Positions 44,063 to 53,289 of a stretch of 64,000 nt of DNA are shown piece after piece. Every line of letters starts with the position of its first letter. Position 1 is the first letter of the stretch. The notes beneath the pieces are model-generated. The model searched no databases. It saw only the letters and a program-made list of their open reading frames with translations, and was not told the origin of the DNA. The position numbers and the translations under genes are program-made. The stretch comes from JASGIT01 sp047601665 (lineage in GTDB: Bacteria; Pseudomonadota; Gammaproteobacteria; Burkholderiales; Burkholderiaceae_C): NCBI GenBank assembly GCA_047601665.1, contig JASGIT010000001.1, forward strand, positions 4,595,551-4,659,550, given 5' to 3'.

Positions 44063-45013
44063 TTATCCTCTGCCGCTGGCGATCCGCGCCAGCGTGTCTT
44101 CAAGCGCCTGACGATCGGCCGCACGCTTGCCCGCCGTGCGTTGCGCGAGGTTGTGCAGCTTGCGCCGTACACCCGGCAACTCGCCCGCCTGCGCAAGCCC
44201 GATCAGGCCGAAGTCCGGCTGCTCGTTCTCCACGGACCGCAGGAACGCGCATGACGGCTCATCCAGCCACGCGGCCACACGCGACAACAAGCGCTCGCGG
44301 CTTGCCAACAGGGCGCCGACCTCGATGGGCTCAGCCGTCATCCCTTTGAAATGCGCCTCGAAAGTGGCCTCGAAATCCGTCGGCACGCGCGGCGCCAACA
44401 TCTCCCAAGCCGGCTTGGGGCTGCACGTCAGGTACACGAGGAAGGTCTGCCAGAGACCCGCATCCACCCGCGCATCTTCCAGCAACAAGCCCACATCGAA
44501 GAGATCGCGTGGATGCTGCCGCGACAGCGCTGCCGCCAGCTTGCCGGCGTACAGGTCGGCGAAGCCCAGCACCTGCACTTCGGCGAAGCCGAACGCCTCC
44601 TCCACCCGTGGCCGCACGACCATGGTCCGCACCGGATGCACTGTGCCGCGCATGACCGGCGCCGTCTCGATCTGCACGCGCGCACGGCCGCGGCTGGCCA
44701 CCAGCCGGGTCACCATCCCACCCTCGCCCGCCGAAGTCTGTACCTGCAATTGCAGCGGCCGGGCGCGCAGCGCATCCGCCAGCCGCCCCAGCGCCTCGGC
44801 GATCAGTCTTGCATCCTCGGCATAGTCGTGTACCGGCAGCCAAGCCAGATCGATGTCCACCGACAGACGCGGCAGGTCATGCTCAAACAGGTTGATGGCC
44901 GTGCCACCCTTGAGCGCAAAGCGCGGCTCCTGCGCCAGCACCGGCAGGATTTCCACCAGCAGCCGCACGCGGTCCGTGTAACGCCGATCCCAATGATCAA
45001 GCCAGGTGCTCAT
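44063..45013 (-). CDS. abiEii: AbiEii-family nucleotidyltransferase toxin
   Basis: 316 aa from the ATG at 45013. Diagnostic motif I FALKGGTAINLF and the metal pair in RLSVDIDLAW; the AbiEii-type motif YAGKLAAALSRQHPRDLFDV follows. Toxins of this family are nucleotidyltransferases that block growth and give abortive phage infection. The start overlaps the antitoxin gene by 17 bases. Confidence 0.92.
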   Translation of the reverse strand: MSTWLDHWDRRYTDRVRLLVEILPVLAQEPRFALKGGTAINLFEHDLPRLSVDIDLAWLPVHDYAEDARLIAEALGRLADALRARPLQLQVQTSAGEGGMVTRLVASRGRARVQIETAPVMRGTVHPVRTMVVRPRVEEAFGFAEVQVLGFADLYAGKLAAALSRQHPRDLFDVGLLLEDARVDAGLWQTFLVYLTCSPKPAWEMLAPRVPTDFEATFEAHFKGMTAEPIEVGALLASRERLLSRVAAWLDEPSCAFLRSVENEQPDFGLIGLAQAGELPGVRRKLHNLAQRTAGKRAADRQALEDTLARIASGRG

Positions 45014-45818
45014 TGAGGTCTCCCGGCAAGGTGATCTGGTAAGTCGGATGCAGGCGACCACCGGGCACCAACGCGCGCTTGCCCCGGCCCAGATCGACAT
45101 CCTCCAACGGCACGTGCGCCAGCCACGCATGCCGATGGCGATCGGCCAGGGCCAGGAACAACCGCTTCGCCTTGATGCTGCGGCAATGGCGCAGCAGCAG
45201 GCCGACCCGCTGCGGCCGCAGCGTGGTCATGGCCTGCATCAGCGCGTCGGCCTCATAGACCCCGGCGGCATCCGACACGCCATCGCACAGTTCCAGCATC
45301 GCCCGCTCGGGGGTGGAGTACACCAGAGCTCCGCTGCCCGGCGCGGCGCTGTGCCAGGCCAGCCCCTGCGCCGACAGGTCCGTCTCGGACATATCGTCCG
45401 TGAACGGGACGGCAGGCAGATCAAGCGGACCTTTGCCCAGGTACTCGAAGCGCTGCTCCATCGACAGCTTGCCCACCCAGCCTGGCGGTCGCTCCGGCCC
45501 ATAGAGGGTGATCGTCCCGGCATCGCCCAGGCGCAGATAGTGCTCATGCCCCTGCAGGGCCAGCGCAAAACGCCCTCCGATGTGCAACGGCATGCCCTCC
45601 CCGACCTGAAGGCTATGGACCACGCCTTCCCATTGAAGCCGCCCGCCCCTGCGCTGGTAGACACCGCGGGCAGGCGACACCAGCCAGCCGCTGGCGACAT
45701 AGCGCGCGACCAGGCTGTTGGAGTAGCCGCGTGCGCGCAACCATCGGCTGGACACCAGGCGTGTATCGCCCAGCTCGGCCAGCAGATGGTTCAGTTTTCC
45801 TGAATTTTGAGCATCCAT
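44997..45818 (-). CDS. abiEi: AbiEi-family antitoxin/repressor
   Basis: 273 aa from the ATG at 45818. N-terminal winged helix (LVSSRWLRARGYSNSLVARYVASGWLVSPARGVYQRRGG) and the AbiEi C-terminal domain. Antitoxins of type IV systems do not bind the toxin directly but counteract it and repress the operon by binding inverted repeats; a 10-bp inverted repeat overlaps this start codon. Confidence 0.92.
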   Translation of the reverse strand: MDAQNSGKLNHLLAELGDTRLVSSRWLRARGYSNSLVARYVASGWLVSPARGVYQRRGGRLQWEGVVHSLQVGEGMPLHIGGRFALALQGHEHYLRLGDAGTITLYGPERPPGWVGKLSMEQRFEYLGKGPLDLPAVPFTDDMSETDLSAQGLAWHSAAPGSGALVYSTPERAMLELCDGVSDAAGVYEADALMQAMTTLRPQRVGLLLRHCRSIKAKRLFLALADRHRHAWLAHVPLEDVDLGRGKRALVPGGRLHPTYQITLPGDLNEHLA

Positions 45819-45830
45819 AGTGCTCAAAAT
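45804..45830. promoter_or_regulatory. AbiEi operator (inverted repeat)
   Basis: ATTTTGAGCA and TGCTCAAAAT, 7 bases apart, a perfect 10-bp dyad covering the abiEi start codon. Fits the known autoregulation by AbiEi through paired inverted repeats. Confidence 0.7.
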
Positions 45831-45985
45831 ATCAGATTTATAAACTATCTCCAATGCCAAGTGGTTTAAAAATAGCTGGAAATACTCACCTTGAGTGGTC
45901 TTTTTTCCACAAAAACAAACTTTCGAGGACCTGTTCGCACCGAATCCCAATGCACTCATCATGCGGTCCTCCCGTCACAAGGCCG

Positions 45986-46250
45986 AGCTGAGCATGGGGA
46001 CCGGTATATTCTCCGGCTGCAACTTGGGCACATGGGTCTGCCCATCGATCCAGGCATCCACCATATCTGCCCACTCCTGCAGCATGTGGCACTGCACGGC
46101 GTGCTCAGCCTTCTTGTAGGCCCAGCGCGAAGACCTGCTCCGCCTTCATGCGCCAGGCACTGCTCAATCCAGTCCTCGTTGAAGCAGTGTGGCGTTGGTC
46201 TATCGCAGGTCATGCACCGCGAACAGCTTGCGGACCTTTCAATGGCTGGC
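45986..46250 (-). pseudogene. Tyrosine-integrase 3' remnant
   Basis: Aligns to the 3' end of the integrase at 53290-53550 with frameshifts: EDWIEQCLAHE, then QEWADMVDAWIDG-THVPKLQPEN. The catalytic histidine and tyrosine region is disrupted. Same orientation as the intact gene, so the two form a direct repeat around 46.3-53.3 kb. Confidence 0.8.
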
Positions 46251-46738
46251 ATCTGCCAGACGCCATAGGAAGCCACTGATTCTTGATTGACAGCCTTAGG
46301 CTGATCTGAGCCATTCACGGTCCAGTGCCTGAACGGCAGCAACCGCCCACACCGGTCGTTGAACGTTACTTGTCCTGAATAGCCGCTTCACCATCGGAAC
46401 CGATCCCTCGATTGCATGGTTCGCCATGTACCGACTCGAACGACCGCTTCTGTGTGCAGCGACAAGCTCATGTCGACCCATAAGCGTCGGTCGCAGCGAG
46501 CAAAAGCAGTCACTGAGTTTGAGTGATATATAGCGAGTCAGCGCGATCAATGCCCAATCGTCGGGTAAACAGTCGAGAGGCTGGCTGCAGCGCCCGCTAG
46601 TAGCGGTAGCCGTTTGCGTAAGCCAGGCATGCCACTGCGGCAGTGGGCATCAGAATGGCTGCGGCGAAACCGAGGCCACCTACAGATGCTCCGCTACTGT
46701 ACGATTCGGTTTAAGTCGATCGAACATAGGAGGTGCAC
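46251..46738. other. Non-coding region before the STAND gene
   Basis: No gene supported; the short frames are poor. A strong ribosome site AGGAGG lies at 46728-46733. Composition becomes more AT-rich from about 46400. Confidence 0.4.
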
Positions 46739-49237
46739 TTGCTCGAAATCTACACCAAAGAATTGAGCATCGCTCGGGCGCAGGGTTCCCACGCTGAGGC
46801 GCTTAGCTACTTATCGTCAATCTTCCGATCGTTACTACAAGCACTTGCGCTTTCATCCATTGAAGTGACGCTTCAAGCAACGCCTGTCGCGGACGATGAC
46901 GGTACCCTTAAGCAGTTTATCGATCGATTCGGTCAGCCGTCTGACGGCTTGCCTGTTGAAATCTTAGACCATCTTGTTCCGCGGATCCGTAGCTTGGTAT
47001 TCCGTGGATTCTTGAAAGGGTGGTACGAGAAGAATGATGGCAGAGAAAATTCCATTGTTGAGGCATTGACAGAATGGGTCGAATTCCGGAACAAGCGTCC
47101 TGGCCATGGTGTTCTCGATTTGCCCAACACCAGCCTGTGGGCGCAGCGTACTAGCGATCTAATTCAAAGAGTCCTTGATGCAGCAGCAGAGGTCCTACCT
47201 CAGCAGCACAGTTTAGGTCTAGTTGCAAAGTTTGGTGACATCGCAGCGACTTTATCCGTACCGTTAATCGTTGACGGCTCCGCCATCGTTGTATCGCGAG
47301 TCAGCTCGCGGGGTGGAGTATGGAAGCTGCAGGGTCAAATACTGTCTTGGTCAGAAGCGCGCGACGTCACACTTGACCTTGGCCCATCTACTATATTTTC
47401 AACAGAGTACCGCCCGAACGATAGATTTAGGTGGTCCGAGGTTCCATATGGCGGAGCCTCAAGGTTGGTTTTGAATAATATTCCAGTACGACAAACGGCG
47501 ACTTTTGTGGGGAGAAAAAAGGAGCTCGAAAAGCTGGCAGAGTGGTTGGAAAGCATTGCCGACTCTAGAGCTTGCCTTGTGTTCGGAGATGGCGGCTTCG
47601 GCAAGACGACATTGGTTCTGGAGTTCTTCAATCAGCTCATTGACGACGGCCCACATAATCCCAAAACCCCGCTACCTTCGATAATTAGCTTTTATACGGC
47701 AAAGAGGACGAAATGGACTGAAGAAGGCTTGGTTCATTTCAAAGGTATATCTGATGCAATGGAGGATAGCGTAAGGGAGCTGATGTACTGTCTTCACCCT
47801 GTGCTGGGCAAGGATTGGTACAAATTGGAAGGACGTGCACTAATTGAAAAGGCAGCGACGGATCTTACTAAAGATGGTTTCACCCGCGACGACGTTCTTC
47901 TAATCATTGACAACACCGAGACATTAGCAACCTCAGCATCCGATGCCGAGGATCTTGCGGACTTCATGTCGCGAGTGGCCAAGAGAGTCGGCCGGGTCGT
48001 AATAACCTCGCGCCGGCGGGAACTGCTCGCAGCAGAACCTGTAGCAGTTAGTCAGTTGTCTCTTGAAGAGGCGCTCACGCTGCTTCGAAGACTCGGCGCC
48101 GAGTACGGAGCGCAATCAGTCGTGCAGGCAAGCGAGCCCAAGTTGCGCAAAGCCTGCGAGCAACTGATGTACAAACCGCTACTCATTGACACCCTCGTAC
48201 GCTACATCGCCCGCTCGTCAACAGGTATCCAAGAGGGCTTAGATCAAATCCTCAAGAAGACCAGCGATGAACTTCTGGAATTCTTGTACGAAGATGCTTG
48301 GCTGAGAATGAATCGGTTGGTTCAGGAGGTCTTCATAGTCCTAGCCTCTCTGGCAACGCCACCAGACTCAAAGTCGGTAGGTGATGTATGTAGAGAGGTC
48401 GGTGTAAGCCACTCAGAGTTTCAATCGAGTTTGGCTGAGACCTACTTTGCGACGATAACCGATCGCGGGGACCTATACGACCTGGAGATTGTCGATCTGG
48501 CAAAAGAGTTTTTCAGGCAGAAGAAGCGGCGCGCTAATACACAAGATGCCCAGCGCTTCGACAAGATCGCGTTCGCGGTCGACAAGTTGGCGGCAGCGCG
48601 GCACGAGGTGGATCAGGCCTATCGGACGGATCGAGTTGCTGATGCTTATCGCAGCGAATATGCCAAGGCCGCTAAGCTGGCAATAATTAGAAGAGACTAT
48701 AAAGCAGCCAGAGAAAACTTTGATTTAGCCGTTATTGAGGAGCCATTGAACGCAGCGCTGCGTGAGCGGATTGCTTCGTTCTTTCTGCGAAATCTTGGCA
48801 AGGCACAACTTGCCTTGCCCTTTGCGCGCAAGGCAACCGAACTTGACCCACAAAGCGCCGACGCTTGGTTAACTCTGGGGCTGGTTAAATTTCAAGTTGG
48901 AGACATTAGTGGCGGGGATATTGCGATGGATAATGCCATGAACCATGGCAAGCCAGAATCCTTGTGCGCATTAAGAAAGGCAATTGCTCGTTATCATGCT
49001 GCTCGTCTTGAGCCGTACGGAATGCGCGCGGCCAAGTTGCTGAAAGAGGCGGTATCCCTCGTTGAGTTTTCACTTCGTTTGCCGACGGATCGGGACTTCT
49101 ACTCCCAGAAGAACAGAAGGGAGGCGGAGAAGTATGTTGTTCTCATTCGTTCCCTGATCTTGATGATTAACCGCCGAGAAGTCACTGCTGATAACTCGCC
49201 ACAAGGGGGCCAGACCGGACTGCCATCGCAGAGCTGA
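46739..49237 (+). CDS. STAND-type NTPase with HEPN-like N-terminus and TPR tail
   Basis: 832 aa from a TTG at 46739, five bases after AGGAGG; a GTG at 46733 overlaps that site and is rejected. The alpha-helical N-terminus contains EFRNKRPGHG (about residue 115), an R-N-x-H pattern like HEPN RNase domains. The NTPase has P-loop VFGDGGFGKTTL (about residue 283-290) and Walker B LLIIDNTETL. The C-terminus carries TPR-like helices (ALPFARKATELDPQSADAWLTLGLVKF). Codon use is AT-richer than the flanks, a sign of transfer. Probably an anti-phage sensor; not one of the named Avs families as far as can be judged. Confidence 0.75.
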   Translation: MLEIYTKELSIARAQGSHAEALSYLSSIFRSLLQALALSSIEVTLQATPVADDDGTLKQFIDRFGQPSDGLPVEILDHLVPRIRSLVFRGFLKGWYEKNDGRENSIVEALTEWVEFRNKRPGHGVLDLPNTSLWAQRTSDLIQRVLDAAAEVLPQQHSLGLVAKFGDIAATLSVPLIVDGSAIVVSRVSSRGGVWKLQGQILSWSEARDVTLDLGPSTIFSTEYRPNDRFRWSEVPYGGASRLVLNNIPVRQTATFVGRKKELEKLAEWLESIADSRACLVFGDGGFGKTTLVLEFFNQLIDDGPHNPKTPLPSIISFYTAKRTKWTEEGLVHFKGISDAMEDSVRELMYCLHPVLGKDWYKLEGRALIEKAATDLTKDGFTRDDVLLIIDNTETLATSASDAEDLADFMSRVAKRVGRVVITSRRRELLAAEPVAVSQLSLEEALTLLRRLGAEYGAQSVVQASEPKLRKACEQLMYKPLLIDTLVRYIARSSTGIQEGLDQILKKTSDELLEFLYEDAWLRMNRLVQEVFIVLASLATPPDSKSVGDVCREVGVSHSEFQSSLAETYFATITDRGDLYDLEIVDLAKEFFRQKKRRANTQDAQRFDKIAFAVDKLAAARHEVDQAYRTDRVADAYRSEYAKAAKLAIIRRDYKAARENFDLAVIEEPLNAALRERIASFFLRNLGKAQLALPFARKATELDPQSADAWLTLGLVKFQVGDISGGDIAMDNAMNHGKPESLCALRKAIARYHAARLEPYGMRAAKLLKEAVSLVEFSLRLPTDRDFYSQKNRREAEKYVVLIRSLILMINRREVTADNSPQGGQTGLPSQS

Positions 49238-49542
49238 CCCATAGAACTGCGCACGTTCTACGTCGGCTTACAGGAGCAACGATGGCCTTCCGCTCCTGGC
49301 CGGTAGCACCAGTTCGTGAACCTCGCTGACAGTTGACGTTTCCGGCTTGGTTCGTGTATCAGGGAGTCTGCTTCCTGGCGCATCCGTGTACTCACACTCT
49401 CGGCCATGAGCTGTCAATGGCTGCGAGTATGAACCTACACGCAACGCTTCAATTCGGCCAACTCACAAAGAATTTGAGCTTAATTTTTTTTGGTATGAAA
49501 GCTGTGCTCAAAATGAGCTAAGTAGATGCCCTCGTGTGACAT
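49238..49542. other. Intergenic, nothing recognised
   Basis: Between convergent genes. No terminator of clear form and no gene; a TGCTCAAAA half-site is at 49505-49513. Confidence 0.4.
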
Positions 49543-50172
49543 TCAATTACTCATGTGCGCATATAGGAACGGTCCCAAGGCTGAACCTCCCGGCTTTGGC
49601 TCCTTAAGCAGGCTGAAGATCATTGCTGTCGATTCTTGGGGCGTCATCTCGCACAGGTCAACTAAGAAATAATTGAAGAACGCATGACAGACTCGAAGTG
49701 ATTGAATCGCATGCACAGCCTTGAAGTAGGTCGATACATGAGGAAGCTTCGAAGCGGGAGACTCTTTGGGGACGCTCACTAGAGTATTGCTATCAATTTC
49801 CTTCCATTCAAGAGCCTGCGCCTTTGGGTGGACATATCTGTTTCTTACCGAAAATAGCTCATTGAGTCCTTGGACTGTGTTTAAAGAGTAGTCGATCTTC
49901 TTCCCAAGCTTTGTCTGCGCAAAGAACTCGAATTTCTAAACCACAGGAAACTTATCGATTTTATCGAGGAGCTGATTCGATACATCGAGTACTTCTAAGC
50001 TGGCATTTGCAACGGCCTCAATGAACATTATGGTCGCTGAGAATGATGCTCTAGCCAATGCCCGACTGGCCATCTCATGATGTGCATGAACTGCATCAAA
50101 GCACAGATGAAGGCTGTCTTCACACAGAGTCTTCGTGAATCTATCGTAAATGTGATCAGGCCTATCAATCAT
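49543..50172 (-). pseudogene. HEPN-like protein gene interrupted by an in-frame amber codon
   Basis: Two frames (50172-49936 and 49779-49543) are in the same register; the only break is a TAG after ...LLDKIDKFPVV. Read through, the product is 209 residues, all-helical, and has SVRNRYVHPKAQ, an R-N-x3-H motif typical of HEPN nucleases or toxins. The coding quality on both sides of TAG is equal, so the mutation is recent or the codon is read through. Low GC like its neighbours. Confidence 0.65.
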
Positions 50173-50410
50173 GCCTAATGCCTAAGTTGAGTCGAGCAGC
50201 GAGCTGCTCCCCAGTTTCGAGAGCGTATTCGCTCCAAACACTATATAGCCTGCCAATTGATTTTGAGCACCAGAAACCATCAGATGACGGCTTCGCAGGT
50301 TCTTTTTGAATGACTGCAATGGGTCGGTACCGTCGCTGCTTTCGGCCAATAGGAATTGAAGGAAAAAGTGAGACGCGGTCATTCGATATTTGAGTTACCG
50401 AATCGCCCAC
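50165..50410 (-). CDS. Small protein, unknown
   Basis: About 81 aa (VGDSVTQISNDRVSLF...), stop overlapping the HEPN-like ATG by eight bases. Start uncertain: GTG at 50410, or an ATG at 50503 inside the preceding gene. No motif recognised. Confidence 0.4.
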   Translation of the reverse strand: MGDSVTQISNDRVSLFPSIPIGRKQRRYRPIAVIQKEPAKPSSDGFWCSKSIGRLYSVWSEYALETGEQLAARLNLGIRHD

Positions 50411-50436
50411 TGTGGCGGGGCTGATTGAACGGCTGA

Positions 50437-51042
50437 TTAGCCCTTGCCAGGATTGAGCATTTGCTCTGTGCGCAAGAAATTCCGCAAACCGGTCTCCATG
50501 CACGATTTGATCGACTCGATTCTAGCGAACGCCTTTCGCTTATCCTCGTGGTACTTGTCGTCGTATGTATCCCGTTTCATCGCATTTTTGAACTGATTGA
50601 ACGCGGAGATGCTCTCATCGTGAATCTCTAAAAGAGAGGCGGGCAATAGTAGCCTAGCGGATCCCTCCAGTGCCCCTAATTCGGAACGATACACATCTAG
50701 GTTTTCCCAAAAAATATCTTTGGTATTCTGTATGCTTCCATCAGGGAACTTGAAGGCATCTTGATTCGTAGCGTTTTGGCAGATGCGGTAGTGGCGATAG
50801 AAAGATTCGTAGTATTTGACTAGAAGCTCCAGGTGCTTCGTATACGCCGACTCGCGCAGTTTTAATTCGTGGGCAAGATCTGCAACCCTTTGGTTTAGGT
50901 TGGATGCTTCACGTTGCAGTGTCCTCTTCGCATGTAGATCAGCTAAGTAGTGGACAAGCACCGCGACCACAGCGGCCCATCCGCCAAATGCACCGAGCAC
51001 AGTAAGGATGGAAGTGAACCAAGAATCTGAAGGCGTTGGCAT
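50437..51042 (-). CDS. Membrane-anchored coiled-coil protein, unknown function
   Basis: 201 aa. One N-terminal membrane helix (ILTVLGAFGGWAAVVAVLVHYLADL) followed by a coiled coil (EASNLNQRVADLAHELKLRESAYTKHLELLVKYYESFY). Low GC. First gene of the minus-strand trio that ends with the HEPN-like pseudogene; may be a membrane effector or sensor. Confidence 0.65.
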   Translation of the reverse strand: MPTPSDSWFTSILTVLGAFGGWAAVVAVLVHYLADLHAKRTLQREASNLNQRVADLAHELKLRESAYTKHLELLVKYYESFYRHYRICQNATNQDAFKFPDGSIQNTKDIFWENLDVYRSELGALEGSARLLLPASLLEIHDESISAFNQFKNAMKRDTYDDKYHEDKRKAFARIESIKSCMETGLRNFLRTEQMLNPGKG

Positions 51043-51465
51043 GGCTCAATCATACTAATGGGAGCAAACACTCAAGGTATGCGACGTTGGAGAGAGTTCA
51101 GTGTGTATAGCTTGTGCCGGACGCTATCCTGAGGGACAGCTTGAAAGTGTGATCCGGATGGCAGCTTTGGGTCGACAGCACTTGTTCGTGAGGCCTTCCA
51201 GCAACCTATCGGCCCGCAGTTGACGGCCACTGTCCGCTGCTCGCCTGACACCTGTCGTTGGCCTACTGGCCAACACCGGTGCTCGGATGAGCACAATGGA
51301 GCGGCGACCGATAGTTCACGATGCGGCTATAAGCAGCAGCAATCGCTGCAAAGCAGCCTTCTCATGCCGCATGACGGACTCAGGCTGGTTGCTGCCGGTC
51401 ACAGGCTCGCCGCGGGGTGACTGCTGCGATCAAGAGCAGACGATCAAGAGGGTCGCTAAGCGCTT
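51043..51465. other. Intergenic, nothing recognised
   Basis: No plausible coding frame and no named element; GC content returns to the island average. Confidence 0.4.
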
Positions 51466-53079
51466 TCAGCGCCCCACAGGTTTTTCTGGCCGATAGCGCT
51501 CGACCACGGCACCGTCCGCAGCACCGCCCTCTTGATAAACCCGCGAAACGGCTTCGACGACCTCCGCCCACACCCCGGGCCGCTGCAGCACCGGCATTTC
51601 CTTAGCAAGCACATTGCTGAGCTCGCCACGGTTCTGCTCCAGCGAACGCAGCACCCTATCCGCCTGCGGGTCAGGCATCTCGACCACCTCCTTCAACGCC
51701 GCACGTGCCCGGGCATGGCTGCGCAGATAGCGGGACTCCTCACGCATTTGCTCCGTCAAGGTTCGGCCGATGATGTTGGCCAGGAACGCCACATGAGGCC
51801 CCAGATCGGAATAGCGCCACAGCGGTCTGGCCTGTTCTACACCAGAAAAGGCGAAGTTCGACACCACGCCGTCTGGGTACGTGGTTTGCAGCGGCTCGAA
51901 GGCGACCTGATCACGAACGGCCTGCACCAAGGGCTTGGACACCCGATCCAGTACCTGGTCGTAGCCTCGCCGCTCCCCCACGTCGTCCGTGATGACTGCC
52001 GATATGGGCAGGATCACAGGGTCCGGGATCACGCCGTCCCGCCGCAGGATGTCATTGACCAGGAAGCGATGCACGCGGCCGTTGCCGTCGGCCAGAGGGT
52101 GGATGTAGACGAAGCCGAAGGCCGCTACCGCACTGCGCATCGTGGACGACTGGCCTTGTGTTCTCTCAAGGAACACGCGCAACCCATCCAGCATCGCGGC
52201 GACTTCCCCGGCCGGAGGCGCCACATAGTGCACGACCTCCTGGTACCGCACCGTCTCGCCAACGAACACGGGAGACTGGCGCACACCGAAGTGTGTGATC
52301 GTTGTCCGATCGCCCAGGATTTCCTGCTGCAGCTCGGCCAGCACCGCATCGCTCAGCGGCAACTCGCCCTGTCCAGTACGCCGTACCATCACGTCTGCAA
52401 AACGCTGTACGCGCCCTACCCGATCGGCCTCGCCTTCGATGGCGAAGCTGGCCTTGCTCTCCCGCAGGGTCATCCATACCGCCGCCCGCATCAGAAGGTC
52501 TTCGCCAAACTCGGCCTTCAACGCTCCGAACAGGTGCGGCACGTCCAGCGCAGAGGCACGAGTCACGATGTCAGTCTTGACCACCATAGGGCAAAAGTGC
52601 CGGGTGCCGGGCAGGTTATCGTTTACCCGCCAGCGCTGTACCTTGACGGCCCGGTCGGCAGAGGCAGTGACCAGCTTGGCACTATCAATGGCATCGACGT
52701 AGTTGCCGCCCAGGCGCTCCGGCACCTCCAGCGCCTGCCCCGTCAGCCACTCGTACAGGAACGCCGCCCGGCGGGCATATTGGCCAGTGGGTTCGGCCAT
52801 GATCCAGGCTTGGACGAAGTCCGGCCCGGTCTGCTCGAAGAGGCGGGCCAAGAATTCCAGATGAGGGATCTCGTGCCGCAGATGGAACTGCAGATGCGCA
52901 GCGGGGTCTGCGGCTGGGCGCCTCGCCTCCGTATAGGTTTCCAGACGGAACCCCTCGTCGACCCGTGTAGCGCGCCGACCGCCCACCTGGCTTGTCACAG
53001 GCGGTCGACCCAGAGGCCTCACGCCATAGGCGCGAGCCAGCCAAGCCGCGCCGAGCGGCTCTGGGGGCAGGTCAATCAT
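51466..53079 (-). CDS. Fic-domain protein (probable AMPylator, class II)
   Basis: 537 aa. The Fic active-site loop IHPLADGNGRVHRFL (catalytic H, then DGNGR) lies near residue 325. The autoinhibitory motif SFAIEGE (S-x3-E-G) lies about 115 residues before it, the class II arrangement where the inhibitory helix is N-terminal in the same chain. A DUF4172-like or Fic_N-like region precedes it and a long helical C-terminus follows. Fic enzymes transfer AMP to Ser/Thr/Tyr of target proteins. Lies next to the integrase as island cargo. Confidence 0.9.
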   Translation of the reverse strand: MIDLPPEPLGAAWLARAYGVRPLGRPPVTSQVGGRRATRVDEGFRLETYTEARRPAADPAAHLQFHLRHEIPHLEFLARLFEQTGPDFVQAWIMAEPTGQYARRAAFLYEWLTGQALEVPERLGGNYVDAIDSAKLVTASADRAVKVQRWRVNDNLPGTRHFCPMVVKTDIVTRASALDVPHLFGALKAEFGEDLLMRAAVWMTLRESKASFAIEGEADRVGRVQRFADVMVRRTGQGELPLSDAVLAELQQEILGDRTTITHFGVRQSPVFVGETVRYQEVVHYVAPPAGEVAAMLDGLRVFLERTQGQSSTMRSAVAAFGFVYIHPLADGNGRVHRFLVNDILRRDGVIPDPVILPISAVITDDVGERRGYDQVLDRVSKPLVQAVRDQVAFEPLQTTYPDGVVSNFAFSGVEQARPLWRYSDLGPHVAFLANIIGRTLTEQMREESRYLRSHARARAALKEVVEMPDPQADRVLRSLEQNRGELSNVLAKEMPVLQRPGVWAEVVEAVSRVYQEGGAADGAVVERYRPEKPVGR

Positions 53080-53191
53080 GAGGTATCTCCTGAAAAAACG
53101 GCTTTTGCCTGCTCAAAAATGATGATGCATGCCTACCGCCTTTGCGCAATGGATTACAGGCGCTTCAAAACGAATAAAAATAAATGATACT

Positions 53192-53211
53192 GCTCAAAAA
53201 TAATTTTGAGC
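53192..53211. promoter_or_regulatory. Inverted repeat upstream of fic
   Basis: GCTCAAAA-ataa-TTTTGAGC, a perfect 8-4-8 dyad in the fic upstream region; another TGCTCAAAA half-site is at 53110-53118. The half-site is the same as in the abiE operator, in inverse arrangement. Confidence 0.5.
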
Positions 53212-53289
53212 CAGTTTGGAGCATTCTCCAAGCCCACGAAAGCGCCCAAGAGGCAGGCAGCAAGAGCGCCTTCGCCCCTCGCCCGTCGG

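Noticed and set aside
46733..46738. GTG start for the STAND gene
   Set aside because: The GTG overlaps the AGGAGG sequence itself; the TTG at 46739 is spaced correctly.
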